DNA of 64,000 bases from Elymus sibiricus (Eukaryota; Streptophyta; Magnoliopsida; Poales; Poaceae), in NCBI GenBank assembly GCA_039707655.1, contig CM077663.1, positions 434,451,830 through 434,515,829 of the forward strand, in the 5' to 3' direction. The notes under the pieces were generated by a model. The model saw only the letters and a list, made by a program, of their open reading frames with translations. It did not search any database and was not told the origin of the DNA. The translations under genes and the position numbers were made by a program. Of the stretch, positions 1 through 11,273 are shown piece after piece. Within the stretch, counting starts at the first letter, position 1; every line of letters begins with the position of its first letter.

Positions 1-466
1 TGCAATGATCCTCTCCAGGGAGGAAAGTCATGAAGTATTGTGGTGCGGTTGATCGGCTAGAGACAATGTTTCCATTGTGCACGGCAATCTTGGTGATCGC
101 TACACGATTGATCGATTTATTCACTCACTCAATGTTGCTGTACACGTTGTGTTGCCTGCAAGAGCTGCGGTGATGTACTACAGGTCAGAGGATAGACTAT
201 TCACGCACATATATTGTTGGATGAAATTCAAGGGGTAGTATGTGTGGGATAACATGATCCATCCATGAAGAACTTGTTGAACATTCGGTTAATCTCGTTG
301 AATTTGAACTATTGTTGTATTGCTATTTATGAATGATTTGTGCTATTTTCTATCCGAACTCTGATGAATTCCGTCGTGTTGGATGAAAATTGTCCGATTA
401 GTTGGAATTCGGTTTAAAATGTATATGCAGATACGGTTGGAGGCCGCCTCCGCACCAGTGCCGCGG
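1..466. other. Unresolved sequence at the window edge
   Basis: No open frame of interest and no terminal repeats are visible. The style (AT-rich, ending in a short GC-rich stretch near 440-466) could be the 3' end of a DNA transposon that begins outside the window. The junction at about 466, where homology to the block at 58.4 kb begins, would then be the edge of that insertion. This is inference only. Confidence 0.3.
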
Positions 467-1631
467 AGGGGGACTTTACTGTAGCATGGTCAATGTCCTG
501 CATGCACAAGCAAACGATTCTTCAGCACAGTGCGCATGCATGCCCAAAACCCATATATGCTGGCTGCGTTTGCCGCATTATTTCCATGGTCCTCTGACAT
601 TCTCATGTCTCTAGCCCCATGCATGCATGTGAGGGCCATGTCATGTCATGGTATGCATCGATCTCCCGCTGTCCCTGTCCGACTTGTGACAAATGGCTGG
701 CCGGCGGGCGTACGCCCTACACGTCTGTCCGTCCGTTGGATGGGTCAATCATCCAGCCAGCCTCCCTGTGCCGTGGCCGTGAGGGCACTGCATGCTGCCC
801 CCTACCAGCTCGACGCGGGGCCATGGCCGCCGGGCGATCTGGACCATCGGCGACCCGACCCACAACGGCCTGGATCGGCCGGGGCCGTGGCCCGTGCCTG
901 CCAGGAGAAGAAACCCATGATCCTCCTACATATACAGCCCGTCCGGCCTCTCGTTTTGTTGCTACAATGCTAGTCATCTTGACACATGGCATTCTTTGTT
1001 AGGCAATGGAGGAAAATCCTTCTTGACTCACTCGCAAAAAAAAAAAAAAAATTCTTCTTGACTGACTGACGATCGACGCGAAGGCAACGCGCAGAAAATC
1101 CAAAGGAAGTTAAGCTGAATATGGGTTGCAAGGGAAGGTCAACCTCTCACATCAATGCGTGCATGGCCCATGCCATGCCATGCCATATTGCCATGGATCG
1201 AGTTGAAGACCTGCAGGAGGAGGTGGCCATATGTCCGTATCTAATCCTAGTGAAGAAGAAGATGACTGCATGCTGCACGCACTTGGCAGCATCATGGGCA
1301 TCTTGCCTGGCCTTCTTTCTTCCCATGATGGTGGACTGGAGCTGGAGCAGAGCAGAAGAGGACAGTGAGTGAGATCCAACTCTGCTTGGCCATCACCATC
1401 TTCTCTGCAAGCCCATCCCTCTTGGTTGGTTCTCATCAGAAATGGCAGCAAGATTAGAAACTGCAGCCCCTGCCACCACAGGAGGATTCAGTGATCAAGT
1501 GCCATATTTTGGTCATCTGCTCCAGTGCATAAGCCACAACAAGTGCTGCTGCCACATGTCATTTTTTTTGCCAGGACAACAGCACATAGGAAACATAGTT
1601 AAGATCGTCACATGAATGAAGGAAACATAAC
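467..1631. repeat. Block Y, copy 1 (low-copy duplicated non-coding sequence)
   Basis: This stretch is homologous along its length, with many small indels, to 58387-59712. Shared landmarks are the GTCAATGTCCTG motif at the start, a GTGAGGGCACTGCATGCTGCC stretch, a TATA-like CTACATATA around 925 (matched near 58888), and the segment AGTTGAAGACCTGCAGGAGG. Several open frames overlap but none is conserved in both copies, so it does not look protein coding. A non-coding transcript or old gene flank is possible. Homology stops at about 1631, where a Stowaway MITE begins. Confidence 0.8.
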
Positions 1632-1665
1632 TACTCCCTTCGTTCACAAATATAAGATGCTCTGA

Positions 1666-2851
1666 GAGCATCTACAGCCGGACCCCTTAAACCCGCCTCA
1701 AACGCCCGGACAAACCGCCCGGTCACTGACCGGTCACAAAAAATCGACCCAACCGGACCTCTTAAACGGGCCTGTAACACCTGGGCTGACCGACACCCCT
1801 CATATCCAGCCCAAATATGTGGCGGATATGGGGGAGCCCGGGCGCGCCCGCCTGGCCTGCATCTACCCCACATATATTCGTTCTCATCTATTGGTCGGAC
1901 CAAACCCTAGCCACTTCAATCCACTCCCATCCATTCCCATCTCACCGTACCTCACCTCCGGCGATCTCCGGCTTTCTCCGGCATGGAGAACAACGGATCC
2001 GACTCTGACCAGTCCGGATCCATCGACTGGGGGGTCGTCCCGTGCGGAGTGGAGGAGGCAATGTCGGTTCGCATTGCACTCCGCCGCTCCCACGAGGACC
2101 GCGCCCGGCCAACGGCGGGATCTGTCCGTCGCGACTCCATAGCGTCCGCTCAACGGGCGCTCGGTTCCTCCGGGGGATCATTAAGGTCTCGACGGGCGAA
2201 GCCTTCGACCGGTCCGGCGGACTTCGAGTCCCATCAGGAACGGGCTGCCCGCCGTGGGAAGGAGAGGATAAGGATCGCCGAGGCCTTTCTCGCGGAGGAA
2301 ATGGCGGAGGCGGAGGTGGCTAATGCGGCGGAGCGGGCGGCCACATAGGAGGAAGCCATCCGCGCCCGTGTTTTGAAGAAACGACAACGGAGGAACATGT
2401 GCGCCCTCGCCCGGTAGCAGAATCGGGCGGTCCATGAAATGTCCGGACTGCCACCGAAAGAGGAGAAGGAGGTGAGCGACGACGAGGACAGCTCCGACGA
2501 CGAGCAGATCCGGCTCGGTCCGTACTGCGTCGTCGACTGGTACGTCGATGACAAGGACGGCAAGGGCGCCGGGAAGGGCAGGGGCAGCCGTGGATGATCT
2601 CCACCATAGCCAAACAATGCCAAATTTTGGTAGTCCGATGGCATGTTAATAGTGATGGAGTAGCCGGACGATGTGTGTAATGCATCGACGTAGTAGTTGC
2701 ATAGGTTGTATGAATTTGAGATATGAGATTTGAGGTGTCCGGATGTAGAATGCATTATTTGAGGCGTGACCGGTCAGTGTCCGCGGACGCGCCCGGGCGT
2801 GTCCGTGGACGTTTGAGGGGCCGGATTTACAATGTCCGGTTGTAGATGCTC
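1666..2851. mobile_element. Small non-autonomous TIR element, family GAGCATCTACAG, copy 1
   Basis: The ends are inverted repeats: GAGCATCTACAGCCGGAC at the left and GTCCGGTTGTAGATGCTC at the right. The flanks are TGA and TAA, close to the 3-bp TWA target of PIF/Harbinger elements but not identical. Subterminal stretches rich in CGGTCA/TGACCGGTC and CGCCCGGGCG are shared with the copies at 29967-31052, 45899-46824 and 25982-29773. It lies inside a Stowaway MITE and holds one decayed ORF. No transposase is present. Confidence 0.75.
1983..2597 (+). pseudogene. Decayed acidic-tailed ORF of the small TIR family
   Basis: A single frame runs 205 codons from the ATG at 1983 to TGA at 2595-2597. It is broken only by TAG at 2346-2348 and a second TAG near 2416. 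The middle is rich in Arg, Glu and Ala (a likely helix, around residues 80-120). The last 60 residues include an acidic SDDEDSSDDE run followed by a Gly/Lys-rich tail. A related frame (the motif SIASAQ, then an Arg-rich helix) is found on the minus strand in the copies near 26.2 and 30.5 kb, so this copy is inverted relative to them. Function is unknown. It may be a captured host fragment or a protein proper to the family. Confidence 0.55.
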
Positions 2852-2971
2852 TAACTTCTTTATAAATCGGATGTATATAAACATGTTTTAGTTTGTTTGT
2901 TCACTCTTTTCAGTCCGTATGCAGTCCATTTAAAATATTCAAAACATCTTAAGTTTGTCCGAGGGTGGCGA

Positions 2972-3721
2972 TACCGGCGCTAGACAGCCAAAAATGAGGT
3001 CATGCTCCATGCCTCCATCCTAGCCACTCTGGATGGAAATCAGGTTGTCTCCCGTCTAAACGAAGCAGTCCTCGATACTTCTTGGACATAAGCATCGAGC
3101 CGAAGACTTATTCTGAGATTAGAACCACAAAAATGCAAAGCTTTTACGCTGACTCACAAGATGAAAATATACAGTTCAAAAGAGGATGAAAATATACACT
3201 TCTACCTGGATCGATGCCAATCGCATGGCGATTGGAATGGGTGTTTGGGGCGCGCGCGCGCCCACACACGTATATATCCAACTCATCCACGCACGGGCCA
3301 ACCACCGGCCACCATGCACAGGGGCAAAAGGTGAAAAGACAAAACTACTCTCGTCGGGGAGCGAAAGTTTTAGCGGTGGCACGAGATCTTTTGCCTCCGG
3401 AGAGCGCCGACGGGCCGCACGCGAGGCGGCCCCAGCCACAGCGAATGACACGCGGGCCCGGCCAGCGGGAGATTCCACTCGCCAGCGACCAACGCATGAA
3501 AATAGCGGAGTGAGAGAGGCAGTCCGGGCGAAGCCATTCGTATTTTAACTGCTCATGAGGTAGCGATCCGACGGCCGATATCTCTCCATCTCACGATCTA
3601 ACGGTCCACTTTCCATCCAGCAAAAGATCCGACGGCCATAAATCCCAAATCGCTGAGAGAGCCCGGAGTCGCCTGTGATTCTTGTTTTAGGATTGGAACA
3701 TAGACTACCTATTCTAAGTTT
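2972..3721. other. Low-copy spacer, possibly an orphaned promoter
   Basis: I see no element termini here. From about 3290 the sequence is GC-rich with several GGGCC/GGCCC and GATCCGACGGCC motifs of the kind found in plant promoters, and the downstream side is occupied by a TIR element. No gene is recognisable. A short GCGCGCGCGC run lies near 3250. Confidence 0.3.
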
Positions 3722-4026
3722 GGATGTGTTTGGTTGCTTGTATTTGGGCCAACTAGGCGATAGTGGAACGAAAATGCGATGTTTGGTTGTCTAGGCTTCG
3801 CCCACGTCTCGGCCCGCATAAAACTTAAAGCAGTCCCAGGCCAGGCCCGCGAGCTACTGTCGAATCGGCAGTTTCTCCGCAGCCAGGCTGCGTGCGGCCA
3901 CGCGTGAGTCTTCGCTACACGCCCCGGGGAGCGCGGGAGACGGACGGGATGGCTCATAACTTCCCCTCTCTCTTGTGTCACCGCCAGTCTCCTTTCACGC
4001 CACTCCTCTCACCACCAGTTCCTCTC

Positions 4027-5979
4027 ATGTCCTCTCCTCTTCTCTCCTCTCTGTCTCCGATGAGTCGCCCGCCGCCGCGCCGTCCGCTAACCCCCATCAA
4101 CGCCAGCAACAACCACATCCAAGAGCAGTGGGTTGCTGGCTTGGTGAACTCCTGGGTCGATCTCATGCGGGCTCTGCGGGCGCCATCTCCTCTCTGCACC
4201 AGACCACCTCGTCCGGCCAATGCGGAGCCGGCCGCTCCGGCTCCGCCGCCGTATCCGGACCTCGTGGTCCTGGGTTCGGTGGCGCTGCCGGAGGGGGCGG
4301 CCACCGTGCCGCTGGTCGGAACCACTATGGGTGGTTTTTTACCCCCATCCGAGGGTTTGCTCCGGGAAACGTGTCGGGCCCATGGACACCGGCGCCCTCC
4401 TCCTCGACCGTGCGCGTGGCCACGAGCACCAGGCCAATGTCGACGGCCGTCGGCATTGGCGGCTCCTCCTCTTCTTTGCCGGCCATATCCGTCCCGCCGG
4501 TGTTTTCTCCTCGGCTGGCGTATGCTCCAGCCGCTCTGGTAAGAACGAATCTTCCATCTGCTCGTAGATGTGTAGATTAGGGTTTTCATGATCAGCATGC
4601 CTTGGATTCGATTCGATTCGATTCCAATCAAATTCAATTGGATTTGATCCCTTCTTGCGCAGTACTGTTCATAGGCAGGGTAGTAGTGTGCATGCTTGTT
4701 AGGTGTTTGATGTGCATGCTTACTAGTGTTCATGCTTGTTAGGTGTTTGATGTGCATGTTTACTAGTGTTTATGCTTGTTAGGTGTTTGATGTGCATGCT
4801 TAGTAGTTGTTCATGCTTAGTAGTGTTCATGCTTAGGTGTTTGATGTGCATGCTTAGTAGTGTTCATAGGCATGCAAGATTGATGTGTGCTTCATGTTCA
4901 TGCGTAGTGCTTAGTGCTTACTACTTAGTGCTTAGTTCACATGATGTAGACTGTGTTCATGGGTGCTAGTTAGCTAGATAGGTGTTGTTTTTTGATGTTC
5001 ATGCTTAGGGTTCATGCGCAACAATGTGTTCATGGGTGCTAGTTAGCTAGATATGTGCTGTTTTTTGATGTTCATGCTTAGGGTTCATGTGCAACAATGT
5101 GTTCATGGGTGCTAGTTAGCTAGATATGTGCTGTTTTTTGATGTTCATGCTTAGGGTTCATGATGCTAGTTAGCTAGATAGGTCATGTGTTTGATGTTCA
5201 TGCTTAGGGTTCATGTGCATGCTAGCTATATTTGTGTTGTCTTTGATGTTCTTGGTTAGTGTACATGATGCTAGTTAGCTAGATAGGTGCATGGTTTTCT
5301 TACGTGCATGGTTTCATGGTAGGTAGGAGTCGTAGGACCATTGTGTTTGCTACTTTAGGCACTAGTGCAAATGTAGAATGCTGCAAATGCCCTGTTACTA
5401 ATCAAGGTCATCTTACCTGACAAGGTGATGAAGACGGAGTGGGACAGGGCCGGAGGAGGAGCCCATGTTGTCGTTGGCGCCGCGGCCGCCATGGATGTCA
5501 TCCCCACGAACCGCTGGCTCAAGAGGGTGAACCTGCCTGGCAGGGTTGCCTTCATGAGGCAGCCGCGTTCAAGGGGACCAGCTCCTCGGACCGGCCACGA
5601 GGAGGGGTCCCGAGAGCCTCTTCGGTTCCACGTGCAAATCAGGGACGAGGAGGACCTCGCCATGCTCAACATCCCTCTCAAGTTTGTGGAGGTGATGAAG
5701 GAGTGGCTGACGGTGAAGCTCCCGCGCGTGGTGAGGCTCTCGGCCAACAAGTGGTGCGAGTTCTGGGTTCAGGTCTAGAACTTCGAGGGGCAGATGGTCC
5801 TTGGCAGGGGCTAGGAGTATTTCTTCCGCCTCCATAGGATCGTCCCCGGCGACCTCGTCGTGCTGTGCAATTCCGGCCTAGGGCTCATTGTGCAAATCTA
5901 CAACCATGACAGCTCCATCGGGTGCAGGGTGCGCTGCAGCAGGCACACCTGCATCGGTGACCTTGCTTTCGCCCTTTGA
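4027..5979 (+). pseudogene. B3-domain-like gene remnant inside a TIR element
   Basis: The second exon, 5425-5979, follows an AG acceptor (GACAAG) and keeps one frame for 185 codons to TGA at 5977, except for TAG at 5776-5778 and TAG at 5812-5814. The residues around the breaks (SANKWCEFWVQV before, then a segment with FFRLHRIVPGDLVVL) look like the C-terminal half of a plant B3 DNA-binding domain, in which a Trp-containing strand is followed by F..xH.I..GD..V. The first exon lies between about 4027 and the GTAAGA donor at 4539. Two overlapping Pro/Ser/Ala-rich frames are open there and I cannot tell which was used, so the start is approximate. Both stops probably arose from Glu/Trp-type codons by single changes. 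The call as B3-like is from motif recognition only. Confidence 0.5.
4680..5310. repeat. Minisatellite in the intron of the B3-like remnant
   Basis: Two tandem families are visible. Between about 4690 and 4880 a unit of roughly 35-38 bp with GTTCATGCTTGTTAGGTG recurs. Between about 4950 and 5290 a unit of about 70-80 bp with GCTAGTTAGCTAGATA and TTTTTTGATGTTCATGCTTA recurs three to four times with truncations. Confidence 0.85.
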
Positions 5980-6483
5980 ACTTGTTATATTTAACTTGTA
6001 GTTAGTTTGCGGTGGTAACGGGAGAACTTGCTGGAAACATGTTAATATTTTGTCAGGGTTCGGCACCCTGTGCTGAAGCAGGGGCATGGGATGCCCCTGT
6101 TATCTTTAAACTTAATCCTATTTAGCAGTATGCCTGTTTACCTACTTGTTTTTCCGTTGTTTGTTGCTGTTAACCTGCTTGTTTAGCTGTTGTTAGTACT
6201 CTGCTTACTGTTGTGGCTAATGTGGTGGTAAGGCCACCACATTTGAATGAGGTGAGCAGCACACAAACGTGTATGCAACCAAATAGTTGTGGTTTGCATC
6301 TGCTCCCCCCTTAAGCACAAATGCAGGCAACCAAACAGCCGGCCCTAAAGTTGTCATTGATGCAATGCAGGCAACCAAACAACATGCAGATGTTGGTTTG
6401 GTTGCCTGTTTTTGCTCAACCAGGCTCTGGTGAGATGTGGCTGAAATCCAGGTATTGTTCACCCTAGGCAACCAAACACATCC

Positions 6484-6934
6484 TTTGTTTCTCTCAAGAT
6501 GGGGGACCAACATCGCTACCTCATGGGTGCCATCTCTCCATCGGCGACGAGCTCGCCCCCACGGTTGAGCTCCCCTTGCATTTTTCATGTCAAGATTGTA
6601 GAGATCATGTTGTTTCAGACAATTTGATCGATGACCTTGGCTTTCAGCCGATCGAACGCATGCCTTTCTTTTATGGGACTATGGCACCGCACCTTTCATT
6701 CATTAAGAAGCATTGTACATGAAAAGGAAGAGATACATTCAGTAAAGATAGGGGCTTTTATAGCCGAGGATGAAGTCGTGTGACCATCGGAACGATCGCC
6801 ATGGGAATCAAGGGAGTGATGGAGGCCATTAATGGATCATTGGTGACTGGTTATGTCCCCGCACTCGCCGGTGGTTAATCAGGCCACGGAGACGCATGTG
6901 CGGGTGGTGCGGCGCTAAAAAGCTAGCCGTAGGG
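6484..6934. other. Spacer between a TIR element and the LTR nest
   Basis: No open frame, terminal repeat or recognisable element is visible. It borders the left LTR of the nest at 6935, and its last bases do not match the right flank of that element at 25982, so it is not the expected target-site partner. Confidence 0.3.
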
Positions 6935-8516
6935 TGATACTTGTGATCTGCGTTGGGTTTTCCGTGAAGAGGAACGGGTGATGCAGAACAATACGAATAA
7001 GTATTTCCCTCAGTTAAGAACCAAGGTTTATCGAACCAATAGGGATATCAATCAACCACCGTCTTCAGCGACTGCACACAAAAGAGCAAACACTTGCACC
7101 CAACGCGGCAACAGGGTTGTCAATCCCTTTGGTCTCGTTATTTGCAAGCAAATGAAGTGTGTAGATGATAGTAGATAATTGTAAATTGCAAAATAAAATA
7201 AAAGACAAATAATGGCAGCAAGTTATTGAAAGCTTTTGTAAATTTATAAGTGAATAGACCCCGGGGCCATAGTTTTCCCTAGTGGCATCTCTCATGTAGT
7301 AGGCATACGGTGGGTAAACAAATTACTGTTGGGCAATTGATAGAAAAGCGCATAGTTATGCTATCTTTATTCACGGCAATGATCATGTATATATAGGCAT
7401 CACATCCATAAGCAAATAGGCCGACTCCTGCCTGCACCTATTACTATTACTAAACCCATCGACTATCCAACATGCATCTAGAGTACTAAGTAAAATTGAG
7501 TAATGCTTGGAGAACAATGACATGATGAGACAAAGAGAATTCAATTAATATGAACTAACCCCATCGTTTTATCCTTAGTGGCAACAATACAAAGACGTGT
7601 CTTGTCCCTTTCTGTCACTTGGATATAGAGCACCGCCAGATTGAACCCACTACAACGCACCCCTCTCACTAAATAAATATCAATCTACTTGGCCAAACTA
7701 TTTCAATAGATCGGAGAGATTTACGAAGCTATAATGATCATGCGGATAAGAATCATAATATTCAGAGGTGACTCAAATACTTTTCATGAATAATCTGAAC
7801 ATAAACCCACAATTCATCGGATCCCAACAAACGCACCGGACAAAAGAATTACATCGGATAGATCAAAGCGAAGATGCGATGATAATTCTATTGAAGATCA
7901 AGAGAGAGAGAGAGAGAGAGATAGCCATCTAGGTACTAACTACGGACCCGTAGGTCTGGGGTGAACTACTCATACATCACCATGGGAGCAACAAGGATGA
8001 TATAGAGGCCCTCCATGATCGATTCCCCCTCCAGCAGGGCACCGGAACAGGGCTCCAGATGGGCACACGGCGGAGCAGAGACTTGCGGCAGCGAAAAAAG
8101 TTTTTTGGGATGCTCCATAGGGTTTTTGGAATATATGTGAATTTATAGGCCAGATAGGGGCATCAGAGGACACTCGAGGGAGGCACAAGCCAACAGGGCG
8201 CGGCCCACCCCCAGGGCGCGCCCTGTTGTGTGGTGCCTCCTTCATGGGGCCCCCGGCCTCCTTCCAAAGCTTCTAGGTTTTCTTTTGGTCCCGATAAATC
8301 ATATTAAAGTTTCGTGGCAATTAGACTTCGTTTGGCAGTGTAAACCTGAAAGGCCAAAAAACATGCAGAAAACAACAACTAACATTGGGCACTGGGTTAA
8401 TAGGCTAGTGCTCAAAAATAATATTAATTGGTAAATAAACATCCAACAAGTATCCTAGAATGATAATATAATAGCATGGAACAATAAAAAATTATAGATA
8501 CGTTGGAGACATATCA
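6935..8516 (-). repeat. 3' LTR of the minus-strand element
   Basis: Read on the minus strand it starts TGATATGTCTCCAACG and ends AAGTATCA, so the TG..CA ends are intact, over 1582 bp. It aligns with 24432-25981, the body of the 5' LTR. A (GA)n run lies at about 7901-7921; the matching run in the other LTR, at 25354-25389, is longer. Confidence 0.85.
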
Positions 8517-11273
8517 GCATCCCCAAGCTTAATTCCTGCTCGTCCTCGAGTAGGTAAATGATAAAAACATAATTTTTGATGTGGCATGCTACCCAATATG
8601 TAATCTTTTGTATGTATGCTCATTGAGAAACGATGAATTAACAAACATCAACATAGTAATATTTATAAGCACAAGCAACACAATCATCAATCTTTCGAAA
8701 TATACGATCCTCAAAGAATGTTTACCCCCATTCATTTTATCATATTAGTAAGGCATGGTTCCGTATTCACCACATTAATATAAATGTCAAGCACCACGGT
8801 GTCCAAGTCAGGCAATTGGACCGTACTTTTTCAATGCGCATCAACTTTTTATTCTTCACGCAATACATGAGCGTGAACCACGGACCTAGCATAAGGGTGG
8901 AATAGAATATGGTGGTAGATATCAAAGGGGTAAAAAGTGGAGAAGAAAGTCTCGCATCAACTAGGCGTATCAACGGGCTATGGAGATTCCCATCGATAGA
9001 TATCAATGCGAGGAGTAGGGATTGCCATGCAACTGATGCACTGGAGCTATACGTGTATGAAAGTTCAACTGAAGCTAAGTGGGTGTGCATCCAACTTGCT
9101 TGCTCATGAAGACCTCGGGTATTTGAGGACGCCTGTCATCGGAATATACAAGCCAAGTTTTTTAATAATGAAAAATAATTCCCACTAGCATATGAAAATG
9201 ATGTAACATGAGACTCTCTATATGAAGAACAAGGTGCCACTTTGAGGCACAAGTGTGGTAAAGGATAGTAGCAATGTCCCTTCTATCTTTTTCTCTCATT
9301 TTTTTTATTGTGGGCTCATTTGGCCTCCCCCATTTTTATTTCCTCACTGGGACAATGCTCTAATAATGATGATCATCACACTTTTATTTACTTACAACTC
9401 AATATGAAAAACTATGAAACAATATGACTCAATACGAATGCCTCTGGCAGTGTACCAGGATGTGCAAATGATCTAGCGTGACATGTATCAAAAAATGATG
9501 AACGGTGGCTTTGCCACAAATACTATGTCAGCTTTATATGATCACGTGAAGCAATATGACGATGAATGAACTAGTCATATGATGTAACGGGGGAAGTTAC
9601 ATGGCAATATATCTCGGAATGGCTATGGAAATACCATAATAGGTAGGTATAGTGGCTGTTTTGAGGAAGATATTAGGAGGTTTATGTGTGACAGAGCGTA
9701 TCATGTCACGGGGTTTGGATGCACCGGCGAAGTTCGCACCGATCCTCGAGGTGAGAATGGGCAATGCACAGTACCGAAGAAGCTAGCAAATATGAGGTGG
9801 TGAGATTGCGTATGTCCATGGATTCACATTAGTCATAAAAAAACTCATATACTTATTGCAAAGTTTTATTAGTTTTATCACAAATCAAACTACTACTCGG
9901 ATGCCCCGAAGGAGGAGGTTGGGAGGAATTAACCATCGCGCGCCTCCGACCCGGAACAACACTAGGATTTCAACGAGGAATAGAAATGCTCACACACCCC
10001 CACCATGCCCTTTTCCAATATTTAGACAAACGGGAAATTAACACCTCTTAATACTGATACTTCTACGAACCGACAACCATGCACTCACACCCTTTCACAT
10101 TACCACATCAATATCATTAACCCAAAAAATTTCTTTAATGTGCTACATGATGGTTTTGATTATCACTCATTGAATACCTATTATTTTTGGACTAGTCTTA
10201 TAACCCATGCAAATTACCGTCACTATTTATTAACTCTCAAACAAATATAAGTGAAGAACGAGAGTGCAATTATTTCTATATAATCTATACGCCACCGTGC
10301 TCTAAAAGATATAAGTGAAGTACTAGAGCAACTGCTAAGCTCAAAAGATATAAGTGAAGCACATAGAGTATTCTAATAAATCATGGTGATAGAGTGTCTC
10401 TCTCAAGTGGGTGCGTGCAACAAACAATTATTGTGTAAGAGCAAAAACTAATAGCAAACTAAAGCAAACGACGCTCCAAGCAAAATTCATATCATGTGAC
10501 GAATAAAAATATAGCTTCAAGTGACATACCGATGGATTGAGACGAAAGAGGGGATGCCTTCCGGGGCATCCCCAAGCTTAGACACTTGAGTCTTCCTAGA
10601 ATATTACCTTGGGGTGCCTTGGGCATCCCCAATCTTAGGCTCTTGCGTCTCCTTATTCCTTTGTCCATCGTGATAGCACCCAAAACTTGAAAACTTCAAT
10701 CACACAAAACTCAACAAAACTTCGTTAGATCCGTTAGTATAAGCAACATATCAAATACTTTAGGTACTGTTATAAATCGATTCATATTTTATTATTGCAT
10801 AAGGAACTGTATTCTAACTTATCCATGACTTATACCCCCTGATATAATCCATAGCATCATCAAAACAAGCTAACTATGCAAGCAAAAATAGAATCTGTTT
10901 AAAACAGAACAGTCTGTAAAGATCTGTAAAGAAACCATACTTCTGCAACTCAAACAATTCTGAAAAATTAGGACAACCTGAAGAATTTATATAGTAATAC
11001 TCTGTAAACAATTCATATCAAAAAGACATTCCAGTAAAATCAGATAAATTCTGCATTGGACCCTGAAGTTTCTGTTTTTGCACCGTATCAATTCTACTCA
11101 TCTTGTGAGTCATCCCAAAGGCTTTACTTGGCACAAACACTAATTTAAACATAAAAACACAAACATTACAGAGGCAATAATCATTTTATCAAAAACATAC
11201 AAAAATTATTGGGTTGTCTCCCAACAAGCTCTTTTTTATAGCCATTAAGACAGGTTTGGGATAATAATGATGC
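8517..11273 (-). other. Non-coding internal region of the minus-strand element
   Basis: Between the polypurine tract and the ORF remnant there is no long open frame in about 2.7 kb. The region is AT-rich. It contains a strong inverted repeat at 10550-10573 (GGGGATGCC, spacer, GGGCATCCCC) followed by AAGCTT, repeated in looser form to about 10640. The same motif occurs in the plus-strand gag element near 18784-18870. Just downstream of the ORF remnant, about 11210-11240 reads on the minus strand as GCTTGTTGGGAGACAACCCAA, also matched in the plus-strand element at about 18170-18190. Confidence 0.6.

Larger units (their letters stand above)
1634..2971. mobile_element. Stowaway-like MITE split by a second element
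   Basis: The left end (CTCCCTTCGTTCACAAATA) and the degenerate right end ending near 2971 are imperfect inverted repeats, and both are bordered by TA, the Stowaway target. The two halves (1634-1665 and 2852-2971) form a normal Stowaway of about 150 bp once the internal element is removed. It sits exactly at the end of block Y copy 1. Confidence 0.7.
3722..6483. mobile_element. TIR element carrying a B3-like gene remnant
   Basis: The terminal inverted repeats are GGATGTGTTTGGTTGC at the left and GCAACCAAACACATCC at the right, flanked on both sides by TTT (a possible 3-bp target duplication). Subterminal copies of GGCAACCAAACA recur between about 6330 and 6480, as expected for transposase-binding repeats. 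Inside is a two-exon gene remnant and a minisatellite-filled intron. No transposase is visible, so the element is non-autonomous and resembles a gene-carrying Pack-type element. The superfamily (PIF/Harbinger or hAT) is not certain; a 3-bp duplication favours the former. Confidence 0.75.

Noticed and set aside
467..1372. Protein-coding gene in block Y (ORFs of 83-147 codons)
   Set aside because: None of the frames is conserved between the two copies, which differ by many indels not in multiples of three.
467..1631. Plant microRNA precursor in block Y
   Set aside because: I compared the text with the common conserved microRNA sequences I know and saw no match; the palindromic CATGGCATGCCAT stretch alone is not enough.
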